This document shows, piece by piece, positions 9,966 to 17,317 of a stretch of 64,000 nucleotides of DNA. The notes under the pieces are model-generated. The model was not told the origin of the DNA. It saw only the letters and a list, made by a program, of their open reading frames with translations, and did no database searches. Each line of letters begins with the position of its first letter. Positions within the stretch are counted from its first letter, which is position 1. Position numbers and translations under genes: made by a program. This stretch comes from Promicromonospora iranensis (lineage in GTDB: Bacteria; Actinomycetota; Actinomycetes; Actinomycetales; Cellulomonadaceae): the NCBI RefSeq assembly GCF_028994775.1, contig NZ_JAJQMN010000017.1, positions 1 to 64,000 of the forward strand, written 5' to 3'.

Positions 9966-10589
9966 ATGGGCATGGCACACATCGACTCCGTCACCCTTGA
10001 GGTGACCGACCTCAGCGCCGCACGTTCCTTCTACGACGCCGCCTTCGACCTGGGAGACCGCCTCCGTCTGCGCGAGACCGACGCACCCAGCGACGGGTTC
10101 CGCGGGTTCGACATCTCCCTGGTCTCGTCACAGCCGGCGAACGTGAAGGCCCTGTTCGACGCCGCCGTCGCGGCGGGAGCCACCGCGCTCAAACCCGTCA
10201 CCAAGTCGCTCTGGGGCTACGGCGCTGTGGTCCAGGCGCCCGATGGCACCATCTGGAAGTTCACGACCTCCGCGAAGAAGGACTCGGGGCCGGCCTCGCG
10301 AGAGTTCGACGAGGTCGTCCTCCTCATCGGGGTGGACGACGTGTCGGCGAGCAAGAAGTTCTACGTCGCCCACGGGCTGACCGTGGGCAAGAGCTTCGGC
10401 TCGTACGTCGACTTCAAGATGGGATCCAGCCCCATCGGGTTCGGCCTGTACAAGCGCGCCGCGCTCGCCAAGGACGCCGGCGTGCCGCCGGAGGGAACGG
10501 GCTCGCACCGGCTCGCGCTGCACAGCGACCTCGGCGAGTTCACGGACCCGGACGGGTTCGCGTGGGAGCCGGTTCGGGTGAACCGGTAG
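9966..10589 (+). CDS. VOC (glyoxalase/bleomycin-resistance fold) protein
   Basis: The protein (207 residues) carries two VOC half-modules, the first around HIDSVTLEVTDLSAARSFYD and the second around DEVVLLIGVDDVSASKKFY. Family members bind metal and act as isomerases, dioxygenases or drug-binding proteins; the typical glyoxalase metal ligands are not clear here. Two in-frame ATGs lie at 9966 and 9972; I keep the first. Its 3' end marks the boundary with the AT-richer accessory island that follows. Confidence 0.85.
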   Translation: MGMAHIDSVTLEVTDLSAARSFYDAAFDLGDRLRLRETDAPSDGFRGFDISLVSSQPANVKALFDAAVAAGATALKPVTKSLWGYGAVVQAPDGTIWKFTTSAKKDSGPASREFDEVVLLIGVDDVSASKKFYVAHGLTVGKSFGSYVDFKMGSSPIGFGLYKRAALAKDAGVPPEGTGSHRLALHSDLGEFTDPDGFAWEPVRVNR

Positions 10590-10634
10590 GCCGGGGCCGC
10601 CCATCAGAGCCGCCTCGGAAGATGCAAGGCGGGC

Positions 10635-11118
10635 TCAGAGCCTTTGGCCGTCCATCTCGCCTGGAACCCACGGCACACCCTCCGGGCGCGCGCCCGATCC
10701 AGTGTCACAAAAGTTGCTCACCACGGTCATCAGGTCCGAGATCACGAGCGCGCTCAGCCGCGAGTGGAACGGGTTGCCTTGATACCTCGTGGGGATCTGA
10801 GGCTCGACATCAAGAGTTATGGCGGGGGGCTCGACACCCAAACGCTCTGCGAAACGACGTCAGAACCGACGCGTGCCCCAAGGGGGCCCAAACCAGTGCC
10901 ACATATCCCTTCACGGCGTTTACAGCGACGCGCAACAGATGATCTGGCGAACACCTGGCCGAAGGCCGCCACGAGCACGGAGCTACGAACATCTCCAGCA
11001 CTCCCACCATCGGTCCAGAACCATCTCGGCCAACGTCGATCCAGTCACCGAGGAGCGCGGCAGCCGTCTCAGTTGGCTCGTAGAGGCGTGTCTCACCATA
11101 TTGAATCGCTAGGCTCAT
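10635..11118 (-). pseudogene. Degraded immunity-type gene
   Basis: The 5' part, from 11118, reads MSLAIQYGETRLYEPTETAA and on to GPMVGVLEMF. The frame then becomes implausible, and a second frame from about 10920 downward gives a coherent-looking tail including MWHWFGPPWGTRRF, an in-frame stop, then AERLGVEPPAI and NPFHSRLSALVISDLM to the stop at 10635. Protein-like sequence spread over two frames with an internal stop suggests a frameshifted gene of roughly 160 codons. A short homologous N-terminal piece occurs at 16015-16063. The family is unrecognised; an immunity role is inferred only from its place in the Rhs island. The first frame alone would give a 102-residue ORF (10810-11118). Confidence 0.5.
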
Positions 11119-11139
11119 GATTCAGCTCCTCGAACAACA

Positions 11140-11532
11140 CTAAAAGGTCGCCGCACGCTTTTCACCGAGATCGCCACCAATCCCGGGCAAGTCCGGAGCC
11201 CGGCCAGGCTTTTCTCCAGGCTGAGGCAGGAACCAGGATCTCAAGCTGACAAAAAGTCCGAACGCCGCCCTCACAAGCATGCGAAACACCCTGGGAACCG
11301 AGAACTCTGATCGATGCCATTCCATCATCAGCCCGGACAATACGGCACCGGCCGCAACGATCAGCAGCACAAGTGCCGCTAGTTCCACTAGCGAAGGAAG
11401 GTCAACCACCCAACGCATCCCGAGTGCCATCATGGCAACTATCCCGAGGGCAAATCCGAGCCCCGAAAGGGCGTTGAGCCTGGTTTGATCAAGATCATCG
11501 CGGGTTCTACCATCGGCGGTACGGTCAGCCAC
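11140..11532 (-). CDS. Small membrane protein of unknown family
   Basis: The protein (130 residues, GTG start) has a hydrophilic N-terminal tail and at least two strongly hydrophobic segments (about residues 23-42 and 46-68), plus a third weaker one near residues 85-100. It has no recognised domain. It lies 26 bases downstream of the SUKH gene on the same strand and so may be co-transcribed with it. In polymorphic toxin islands small membrane proteins are sometimes immunity proteins for pore-forming tips, but nothing in this sequence shows that. Confidence 0.55.
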   Translation of the reverse strand: MADRTADGRTRDDLDQTRLNALSGLGFALGIVAMMALGMRWVVDLPSLVELAALVLLIVAAGAVLSGLMMEWHRSEFSVPRVFRMLVRAAFGLFVSLRSWFLPQPGEKPGRAPDLPGIGGDLGEKRAATF

Positions 11533-11558
11533 GGTTCACACCCACCCCACAGCGCCAG

Positions 11559-12137
11559 CTAAGGCCAGCCATCACGGCTACCAATGGCTGCATAGGTGTT
11601 CCCCTCCGGGTCATCAAATGTCGGCGGTTGCATATGTCGTGCCACGCCAAACTGACTGAACTCTTCTTCGCAGGCGATACGCCAGATAAATTCCGAAGCC
11701 GTCATGTCGAACTGATAAAAGGGCGGCCAGTCTGCCGACAGCGCCAATATCGGCCATCGCTTGGCTCCGACCGGGTCGACGAGCCAGTAGTATCGGTCAT
11801 CTGCAGTGCTTGAACCCCATTCGAGCAGGCCCGGCGAATCAGGCCGAAAGAACTCATATGGCTGATACCGCGATCGTGACCAAGGATTTTCCCGGCACGA
11901 GGTCTCGAGACTACGCCACCGTCGAACCAGGTCGTAAGGATCACCTGGTCCCGTTGTGTAGATGATCGCCGTTCGGGAAATAACACCACCGCCAAAGATC
12001 TCAACCAGTTCTTTGTAGTCCTTGGGCAGCTCAATCCCGAGTTCCGCCTCGACATTAGGCCAATTCACCTCTTGTCGAACAGCCCTGAATCCGACCGAAT
12101 CGGTCAGCCGCTGGACCCACGGTTCGAGACCATCCAA
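11559..12137 (-). CDS. SMI1/KNR4 (SUKH) family immunity-type protein
   Basis: The protein (about 192 residues) shows the SUKH pattern: WPNVEAELGIELPKDYKELV near residues 25-44, followed by GGGVISRTAIIY and, later, LLEWGSSTADDRYYWLVD with the conserved Trp and Gly. SUKH proteins act as immunity proteins for many secreted nuclease toxins. I favour TTG 12137 because a GGGGG-containing ribosome-binding site lies about 8 bases upstream. An in-frame ATG at 12257 would add 40 residues without family resemblance. A broken copy of its central part lies at 15867-15999. No cognate toxin tip is adjacent, so it may be an orphan immunity gene. Confidence 0.8.
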   Translation of the reverse strand: MDGLEPWVQRLTDSVGFRAVRQEVNWPNVEAELGIELPKDYKELVEIFGGGVISRTAIIYTTGPGDPYDLVRRWRSLETSCRENPWSRSRYQPYEFFRPDSPGLLEWGSSTADDRYYWLVDPVGAKRWPILALSADWPPFYQFDMTASEFIWRIACEEEFSQFGVARHMQPPTFDDPEGNTYAAIGSRDGWP

Positions 12138-12321
12138 CAGAAGCGTCCCCCTTTCTGGTTGCGATCGGTCTGTTGCCTGACATCCCGGGGTTCCAGCATT
12201 CGTGTTTGTAGACCATACAGAACCGATCGCCTTCGTCACTCTGCTGTTCCAAAGCATCGTGATCGTGTGGGGATACGAAGCCCTGCACGTTCATTACAGG
12301 CGTGTCCTCGTGAACCGAGCC

Positions 12322-12855
12322 CTAATTGCCACCTTCCAGCCATGTCTCAAGGTCCGAAACGTCAAACGCATGCGGATTTCGCGTGAAGGTCAAGGCTCCG
12401 TCACTCTGGATCTCGTCGTGCGTGTCCGGCACTACTCCTTCAACCTTCGCAAGCCAACCGATGCAGGCCGCACCTCGTTTGCCTGCGCGACTGCACCCAA
12501 GAGTCACACATGCTACGAAGTCTATGTCGCTGAAGACCGCCGCCCGATGGAGCAATGCAGCCACAACGGCACGGTCTCGTCGGTCGACATCGGCCTCCTC
12601 CAGCAGCGACATAGCGAAGGCCGCAAGTTCGAGATGGTGATGGCTACGCTGACGGCCGACCACGCTGGCGGCGAACTCAACCCAGGACAATAAGGTCCAT
12701 GCGCGGTCAATGTTGAGTTCGGCGGCCCGCTCCGTGGCAGCCAGCCATCCGGGCTCGTCCTGCGAGAGCGAATCCGCTACTTGTTTCCACCACGACTCGG
12801 CAGCAGGCTCGCCCGGCCCTCCCGGCAAATCGAGTAGCCCCAGGTCTGGCCTCAT
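12322..12855 (-). CDS. Hypothetical protein of the Rhs island
   Basis: The protein (177 residues) has no signal peptide or membrane segment and looks largely helical, with segments such as RAWTLLSWVEFAASVVGRQR and DRAVVAALLHRAAVF. I do not recognise the family. Its ATG overlaps the stop of the 66-residue gene upstream (ATGA), implying translational coupling. Lying downstream of the Rhs gene among immunity-type genes, it is a candidate immunity protein; this is inference from position only. Confidence 0.6.
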   Translation of the reverse strand: MRPDLGLLDLPGGPGEPAAESWWKQVADSLSQDEPGWLAATERAAELNIDRAWTLLSWVEFAASVVGRQRSHHHLELAAFAMSLLEEADVDRRDRAVVAALLHRAAVFSDIDFVACVTLGCSRAGKRGAACIGWLAKVEGVVPDTHDEIQSDGALTFTRNPHAFDVSDLETWLEGGN

Positions 12856-13052
12856 TTCGGAGACGCCATGTAGTCTCCAGTCCGGGTGTATCCCGCTTCC
12901 GAAGGCATGTTCAGCTCCCGAGCGTAGATCGTCGGCTGCCCCGCAAACAGCCCTGAGGTTTGAACCGAGTTTCCAGCAATTGAACTTGCAAGGTAGACAA
13001 GTGACTTCGGAGTCTCCGCCCAGTGCCAGATTTCTTGATTGTCGTCGGGCAT
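12852..13052 (-). CDS. Small hypothetical protein coupled to the 177-residue gene
   Basis: This 66-residue frame starts at ATG 13052, is preceded by an in-frame TAG directly upstream, and has GAGG 5 bases before the start, so the start is well bounded. The product begins MPDDNQEIWHWAETP and has no recognised domain. Its stop overlaps the next start (ATGA). It could be a tiny intact partner protein or what remains of a toxin tip whose front part is lost. Confidence 0.5.
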   Translation of the reverse strand: MPDDNQEIWHWAETPKSLVYLASSIAGNSVQTSGLFAGQPTIYARELNMPSEAGYTRTGDYMASPK

Positions 13053-13341
13053 CTAGTCCTCATGCAGAAGGGCAGCGGCAGCTTGACTCCCTCACCTAAT
13101 CACGATGGCAGGCGTCACGACCTGCGGCCTAAGCGTGCACTCGACATCACCGGTAGAAACTAGGCCCTTCGGGCCCTGGCCACAATTCAGCCGCCATGGT
13201 CATGCACGAGGCCCTGCACTGCTCCGAGATTGAGGTTCCCGCCCGCATCCGGAGTACTCAGCACGAGTCGAGTCGCTGACTGAACGCTGCTACAGCGGCG
13301 ACTCACGAGACCTGAAGTCGGATCGCCAACGGAATTCCTCA
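13053..13341. other. Intergenic stretch without a recognisable gene
   Basis: No frame here reads like protein, and I see no strong hairpin or promoter. It separates the 66-residue gene from the truncated membrane gene and may contain the promoter of the former. Confidence 0.5.
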
Positions 13342-13641
13342 TCACCAAACATTAGACACTTCCCGAACCGTAATGATTACGAGAGGTATGCCAATAAGCG
13401 CCGCGATGATCCCACAGAAGATGATGCAGAAAAGCCTAGCCGACTCGCTGTCAAGTCCGGCCATTCGGCGCGTTAACGACTCTTGACCTTTCGGATATCG
13501 CAATTCGAGCCGTTTGAACAATAGGTTCGCCCATTTCTTCGGGCGACTCAGCACGATGGCGCCGACAATCCATGGCCATCCCAAGAGCAGGACGATCAGG
13601 ATCGATCTGGCAATACGCCCAATAATTTCGGAGTATGCCAT
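13342..13641 (-). CDS. Short membrane protein, possibly 5' truncated
   Basis: From ATG 13641 the product is 99 residues with two hydrophobic segments (about residues 10-29 and 72-92). The same frame stays open and protein-like further upstream (ERIWLLREAKSPLAPWLP), as far as GTG codons at 13722-13725, right up to the 3' end of the VanY-type gene at 13739. That suggests a longer gene cut by the arrival of the peptidase gene, or a GTG start in the overlap region. No ribosome-binding site is clear for either start. Family unknown. Confidence 0.5.
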   Translation of the reverse strand: MAYSEIIGRIARSILIVLLLGWPWIVGAIVLSRPKKWANLLFKRLELRYPKGQESLTRRMAGLDSESARLFCIIFCGIIAALIGIPLVIITVREVSNVW

Positions 13642-13738
13642 TTGGGGTTGAGCCGGCAACCACGGGGCGAGTGGGCTCTTGGCCTCGCGCAGCAGCCAAA
13701 TTCGCTCGCCGGTCGTGAGCACCACGACGGCGTACGCG

Positions 13739-15172
13739 TTAGTAGCTGTTCGGCGCGTGGACCGACTGCCAGTGCCAGGGCTCGGGGTTACGGCCGGACG
13801 GCTCGGCGAACGGCGGATGCACCCAGCCGTGGGCCTCGGCATTCGCCTTGAGCCACTCGTACTGGGCCGACCCGAACGTCTGCACGCCCCCGCCGATGTC
13901 GATCGCCAGGCCGGTGCCGTGGTTCGAGCAGCCGGGCGGAGCTGCGGTCTTGGACGTCGGGTCGTACAGCGCTTCCTGATCCGCGTACGTGCGGTAGGAG
14001 GAGTTGATGGTCAGGTTCACGCCGAACTCGGCCGCGTACGCCTCGTTCAGCTCGGTCAGGCCACCGACGACGTCCGCCCGCACGTAGTGCCCGGAGGCGA
14101 ACGGGATCTGCGCCAGCTCCGACGACGACAGGTGGCCGTTCTCCGCGGACCACACCTGGTCCGGCTCGGGACAGGTGCCCGCCGGGGCGGTCGTGCCCGC
14201 GTTCTCCTCCGTGGCCACGTCGGCTGCAGCCTCGCCGCCCGTATCCCCGGCGGCCGGGTCGGAGCCGTCCGCCTCCGCGTCCGCACCGTCTTCCTGGGCC
14301 GCCGTCACGACGGCGGCGATGGCGTCCTCGATCCGGGCGGCCGCCTCGGACATCGCCGTGGTCAGCTCTCTCGCCTGGCCCAGGAGGTCGGCGAGAGCGT
14401 CCGAGCGAGGCTTCACGCCCGCAGCCGTCTCCAGCAGCCCGTCGGCGCGGGCGACCAGGTCGCCGGACTCGTCCAGCGCGACGCGCAGGCTGTCCCGGTC
14501 CGGCACCTCGGCAGCCGCCTCCGACTCGGCATAGGCCCGCTCACCGTCGGCCATCACCGCCTGAAGGGTGGTCCGGGCCTCCTCCAGCCCGGATCCTGCC
14601 CGCTCCAGACGAGCCAGTCGTCCCGAGGTGACCACGGCGGTGGTGGCGTCGCGCAGTGCGGCGGTGACAGCGGGTGCGTCCTGGTGGAGCTCGCTGGTCC
14701 GCTCGAGCACCGCGCTGACTTCGGCTGCTGTGCCCGGCGGCGACGACGCCACCGACTCCAGTGACTTCACCAGGGAGCGCGCGTCATCGATCGCCGCGTC
14801 GAGCGCCTGGCGGTCGGACTTCGCCGCAGCCCTACCGTCGGGACTCTTCAGGACGGCCCGGGCATCCTTGATCTCGGTGGCCAGGTGGCCGCGCAGCGCC
14901 GCGTTCTCCGCTACCGCCGCGTGGGCGTCCGCCACGACGGGCTGCGGGTCCGCTGTCCTTGCACCCGGGTCGAACAGACCGAGCCCGTATGCGCTCCCCG
15001 CAGCGATGACGAGGCTCACGGTGACGGCCACGATGCCCACGGTCCGCCGTCGGCGCGAAGCGCGTGCGCTTCGCGCCGGCCTCCGCGACCGTGGCGGCGC
15101 CTGCAGCTCCGGCCAGAGGGGCGTCTCGTTCAGCACCGATGCAACGTACAGCACGGGCCGGTTCTGCGGCAT
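13739..15172 (-). CDS. VanY-type D-alanyl-D-alanine carboxypeptidase with coiled-coil stalk (M15B)
   Basis: The protein (477 residues) has a basic N-terminus, one membrane anchor at about 47-67, a long Ala/Glu/Arg-rich helical region (about 75-300), an acidic linker, and a C-terminal M15B domain with CSNHGTGLAIDIGG and EPWHWQSV, which carry the zinc ligands. Such enzymes trim the terminal D-Ala of peptidoglycan stems outside the membrane. It is high-GC, unlike the AT-richer genes around it, and is a paralogue of the gene at 57655-58779. The start at ATG 15172 is uncertain, as no ribosome-binding site is seen; a GTG lies 12 codons in. Confidence 0.88.
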   Translation of the reverse strand: MPQNRPVLYVASVLNETPLWPELQAPPRSRRPARSARASRRRRTVGIVAVTVSLVIAAGSAYGLGLFDPGARTADPQPVVADAHAAVAENAALRGHLATEIKDARAVLKSPDGRAAAKSDRQALDAAIDDARSLVKSLESVASSPPGTAAEVSAVLERTSELHQDAPAVTAALRDATTAVVTSGRLARLERAGSGLEEARTTLQAVMADGERAYAESEAAAEVPDRDSLRVALDESGDLVARADGLLETAAGVKPRSDALADLLGQARELTTAMSEAAARIEDAIAAVVTAAQEDGADAEADGSDPAAGDTGGEAAADVATEENAGTTAPAGTCPEPDQVWSAENGHLSSSELAQIPFASGHYVRADVVGGLTELNEAYAAEFGVNLTINSSYRTYADQEALYDPTSKTAAPPGCSNHGTGLAIDIGGGVQTFGSAQYEWLKANAEAHGWVHPPFAEPSGRNPEPWHWQSVHAPNSY

Positions 15173-15282
15173 CTGTGCATGCGCAGCCCTCGACCGATGT
15201 GGTCACCACAGAGGTCTTCAACCTCCGGGGCAGGGGCACTGGCCGGTCATCCGGTCATGCGCCAGTCGCCGTAGAACACGCC

Positions 15283-15849
15283 CTAGCTTGCCCATGGGTC
15301 CACGTCGTTCATCCAGCTTCGCCGCTCTTCCTCGAAGCTGAGAAAGCGAAGGCTGCACTTTCCCCGGATTCCGGCGTCACCCAGCGGCCAGGGATCAAGT
15401 GAGTTGTCAACGATCGACGTCAGGAACTCGAGGATCCCGAAAGGCAGCTCGGTCCATGACGTTGACGCTCGTGACCAGACAAGGACTGTCCACTCGTCCG
15501 GATCAGCCTTGGACGGGTTCCAGCACAGCAGGTCGGCGCTTGCGCTGACGCCCCACGCGATCGGCTCCGTCGCTTCACCGCAAGCAGCGGCGGACCCGCC
15601 CCACTGCCGCCAAGCAGCACGCGCTGTATCCGTCTCCCCGCGTACTGACCCAGCAAAGTCCCCGCCCCTACCCGGGTCGAGGATCGTTACGTACCCCTCA
15701 ATGCCACCGGCGCCGTAGGTCTCGATCAGCCAGGAATAGTCGCTCGGGGGGCGGGCCCGGGAAATTGTCTCGAAAGCGTTCCATCCACGGCTCTCGAGAA
15801 CCGAGGGTGGCCGCATGATCGCCACGACGCGGTCCCGTGAGCTCAACAT
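15283..15849 (-). CDS. SUKH-like (SMI1/KNR4) immunity-type protein
   Basis: The protein (188 residues, ATG with AAGGGA 5 bases upstream) resembles SUKH proteins: PPSDYSWLIETYGAGGIEGY near residues 34-53 and WGVSASADLLCWNPSKADPD in the middle, the place where the family carries a W-G-D type motif. Similarity is weaker than for the gene at 11559. It lies between the VanY-type gene and a scar of older immunity-gene pieces. It is probably an orphan immunity gene acquired with, or left behind from, an Rhs tip. Confidence 0.7.
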   Translation of the reverse strand: MLSSRDRVVAIMRPPSVLESRGWNAFETISRARPPSDYSWLIETYGAGGIEGYVTILDPGRGGDFAGSVRGETDTARAAWRQWGGSAAACGEATEPIAWGVSASADLLCWNPSKADPDEWTVLVWSRASTSWTELPFGILEFLTSIVDNSLDPWPLGDAGIRGKCSLRFLSFEEERRSWMNDVDPWAS

Positions 15850-15866
15850 AGCGTCCCTTGTTGTAG

Positions 15867-16063
15867 CCGTTCAGGCTCAATCCTACAGAACCACTCCCGT
15901 GGAACTCGTATGGGCGGAATCTCGATCGAGGGTTCGATCGGCGCGCAGACTCGACAGCGCGCCGGTGGTCGACGAGGTCGTACGGGGCCGCGGGCTCGAC
16001 CGTATGGCAGGTCCGGTCTCGATTGGCTCATAGAAGTAGTCGCCACCTGGTTTAATCGTCAAG
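15867..16063 (-). pseudogene. Mosaic scar of immunity-gene fragments
   Basis: Read on the reverse strand, 16063-16015 encodes LTIKPGGDYFYEPIETG, matching the N-terminus of the broken gene at 10810-11118 (SLAIQYGETRLYEPTET). Immediately after, in another frame, about 15999-15867 encodes PYDLVDHRRAVESARRSNPR followed by SRFRPYEFHGSG, matching PYDLVRRWRSLE and RYQPYEFFRPDSPG of the SUKH protein at 11559-12137. Two immunity-type families are thus joined head to middle, directly upstream of an intact SUKH gene. Confidence 0.6.
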
Positions 16064-16443
16064 ATCGTGATTCAGTCCCTCCCGGGCTAAACGGCTTCCC
16101 TGAATGGGCTCCGTACGTCCATCGTCGTAACACCAAGAATCGCAAGAACGGCCCGCACGCCGCCGGTCAGAACGCTACGCACTCATGATCACGCCCGAAC
16201 CGCTGAATAACACCCTAAGGCCAACGATGCCGTCGTACTTTCGTATACATGAGGCGACCGTTGGCGCTATCCCCACTGGCCCGACCAGAGCCATACCCCG
16301 CCTCCCTGAGGACGACTGAGTGATATCGTGCCATTCATCCCTCAAGTTTGTTTCGATGTCGGCAAGCCGTTCCCTTGGGCCGCTAGCCGGGTTGTCAACT
16401 AAGAATTGTCCCGAGGTCACTCACCCTGACCACACGATCGAGT
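16064..16443. other. Gene-poor stretch in the Rhs island
   Basis: This 380-base stretch holds only an 81-codon reverse frame (16175-16420) with protein-like stretches (RERLADIETNLRDEWHDI) that lose plausibility after about 35 residues, suggesting another degraded gene. No family is recognised, and no promoter or terminator is clear. Confidence 0.4.
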
Positions 16444-17163
16444 TCAGCTCCAAACAGAAAACCCAATCGGGAGTTCCTCCATGGCCGAGGACCGCGCGAG
16501 CCGAGTATCCAACTCCAGCGCCAACTCTCTCGAACTTTGCCAATTCGCTGTAGGAAATTCCAGAATCAGACCACCATCAAAGTGCCTCGACAGCACAGCG
16601 CTGGGCAGGCCGGTAATAGCCTGAGCGCGCCCGGCAGACAAGTACGTCACATACCCGGCGCGCGGGCTCCTCACCGACGCGGGTCGCGAATCGGCGAGCA
16701 TCGCGCGCAATTCTCGGTCTGAAACTTCTACCCAATCCGGACGCCAAACGCTAACCAGTGCCTCCAATAAACGAGAAAGGTGTAGTGACACTACGACAAG
16801 CGGTTCTCTGTAGTCGACTGTGATAACTACCGCGTTCAGGACCTTTCTTGCGCTTCCCTCATAGCCCATCCTGGCAGCTACTGACACCGATGCGCCCGCC
16901 GGCAAACCGTCCGAAGTGATTGAGAACTGAAGGTTTGGCGTGTCCGCAGAAATCGACTCCGAGATCGATCGATCGACCCAGTCCGAGACCGCGTCCGCAC
17001 TCGAAATATCAATCTCCCCGTAGTCTGCGCCACTCCACCCATCGCCGGGCAGGTCCAAGTTTTGGGATATTGACTGGAGAAAACCGCTCCACTTGTCGGC
17101 GAGTCGGTCAACATCCTCCTGGCGCGCACCCCAAAATCCACGCAGGAGCATTCGGTCAATCAC
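16444..17163 (-). CDS. Imm52-like immunity protein
   Basis: The protein (239 residues, GTG 17163 or ATG 17151) starts with RGFWGARQEDVDRLADKWSG, resembling the opening of Imm52-type immunity proteins (an aromatic YWG/FWG followed by a helix and a predicted alpha+beta fold). Imm52 is known mainly next to toxins of the Tox-REase-5 family. The gene just upstream on the same strand encodes an Rhs tip with a Tox-REase-5-like domain, which fits the pairing. The spacer between the two is 154 bases. I make the family call by eye, so it is tentative. Confidence 0.65.
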   Translation of the reverse strand: MIDRMLLRGFWGARQEDVDRLADKWSGFLQSISQNLDLPGDGWSGADYGEIDISSADAVSDWVDRSISESISADTPNLQFSITSDGLPAGASVSVAARMGYEGSARKVLNAVVITVDYREPLVVVSLHLSRLLEALVSVWRPDWVEVSDRELRAMLADSRPASVRSPRAGYVTYLSAGRAQAITGLPSAVLSRHFDGGLILEFPTANWQSSRELALELDTRLARSSAMEELPIGFSVWS

Positions 17164-17317
17164 GGCATACCGCTATCATGCCGAACCGTTCGGTCACTCA
17201 GATACAGGATGGGAGACCTCCAGCTCATTAACCCCTTCTCCAGGGCGGGCCCAACCCCACACAGCCGACCAATCCGGAAACCAGCATCTGTCCTCGCCAT
17301 CCCGAACGCTGGTGGAC

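Noticed and set aside
7485-10589. Forward frame of about 1034 codons ending as the VOC protein
   Set aside because: Only the last 207 codons encode a recognisable protein; the rest lies opposite the binding-protein and toroid genes. The VOC gene starts at 9966.
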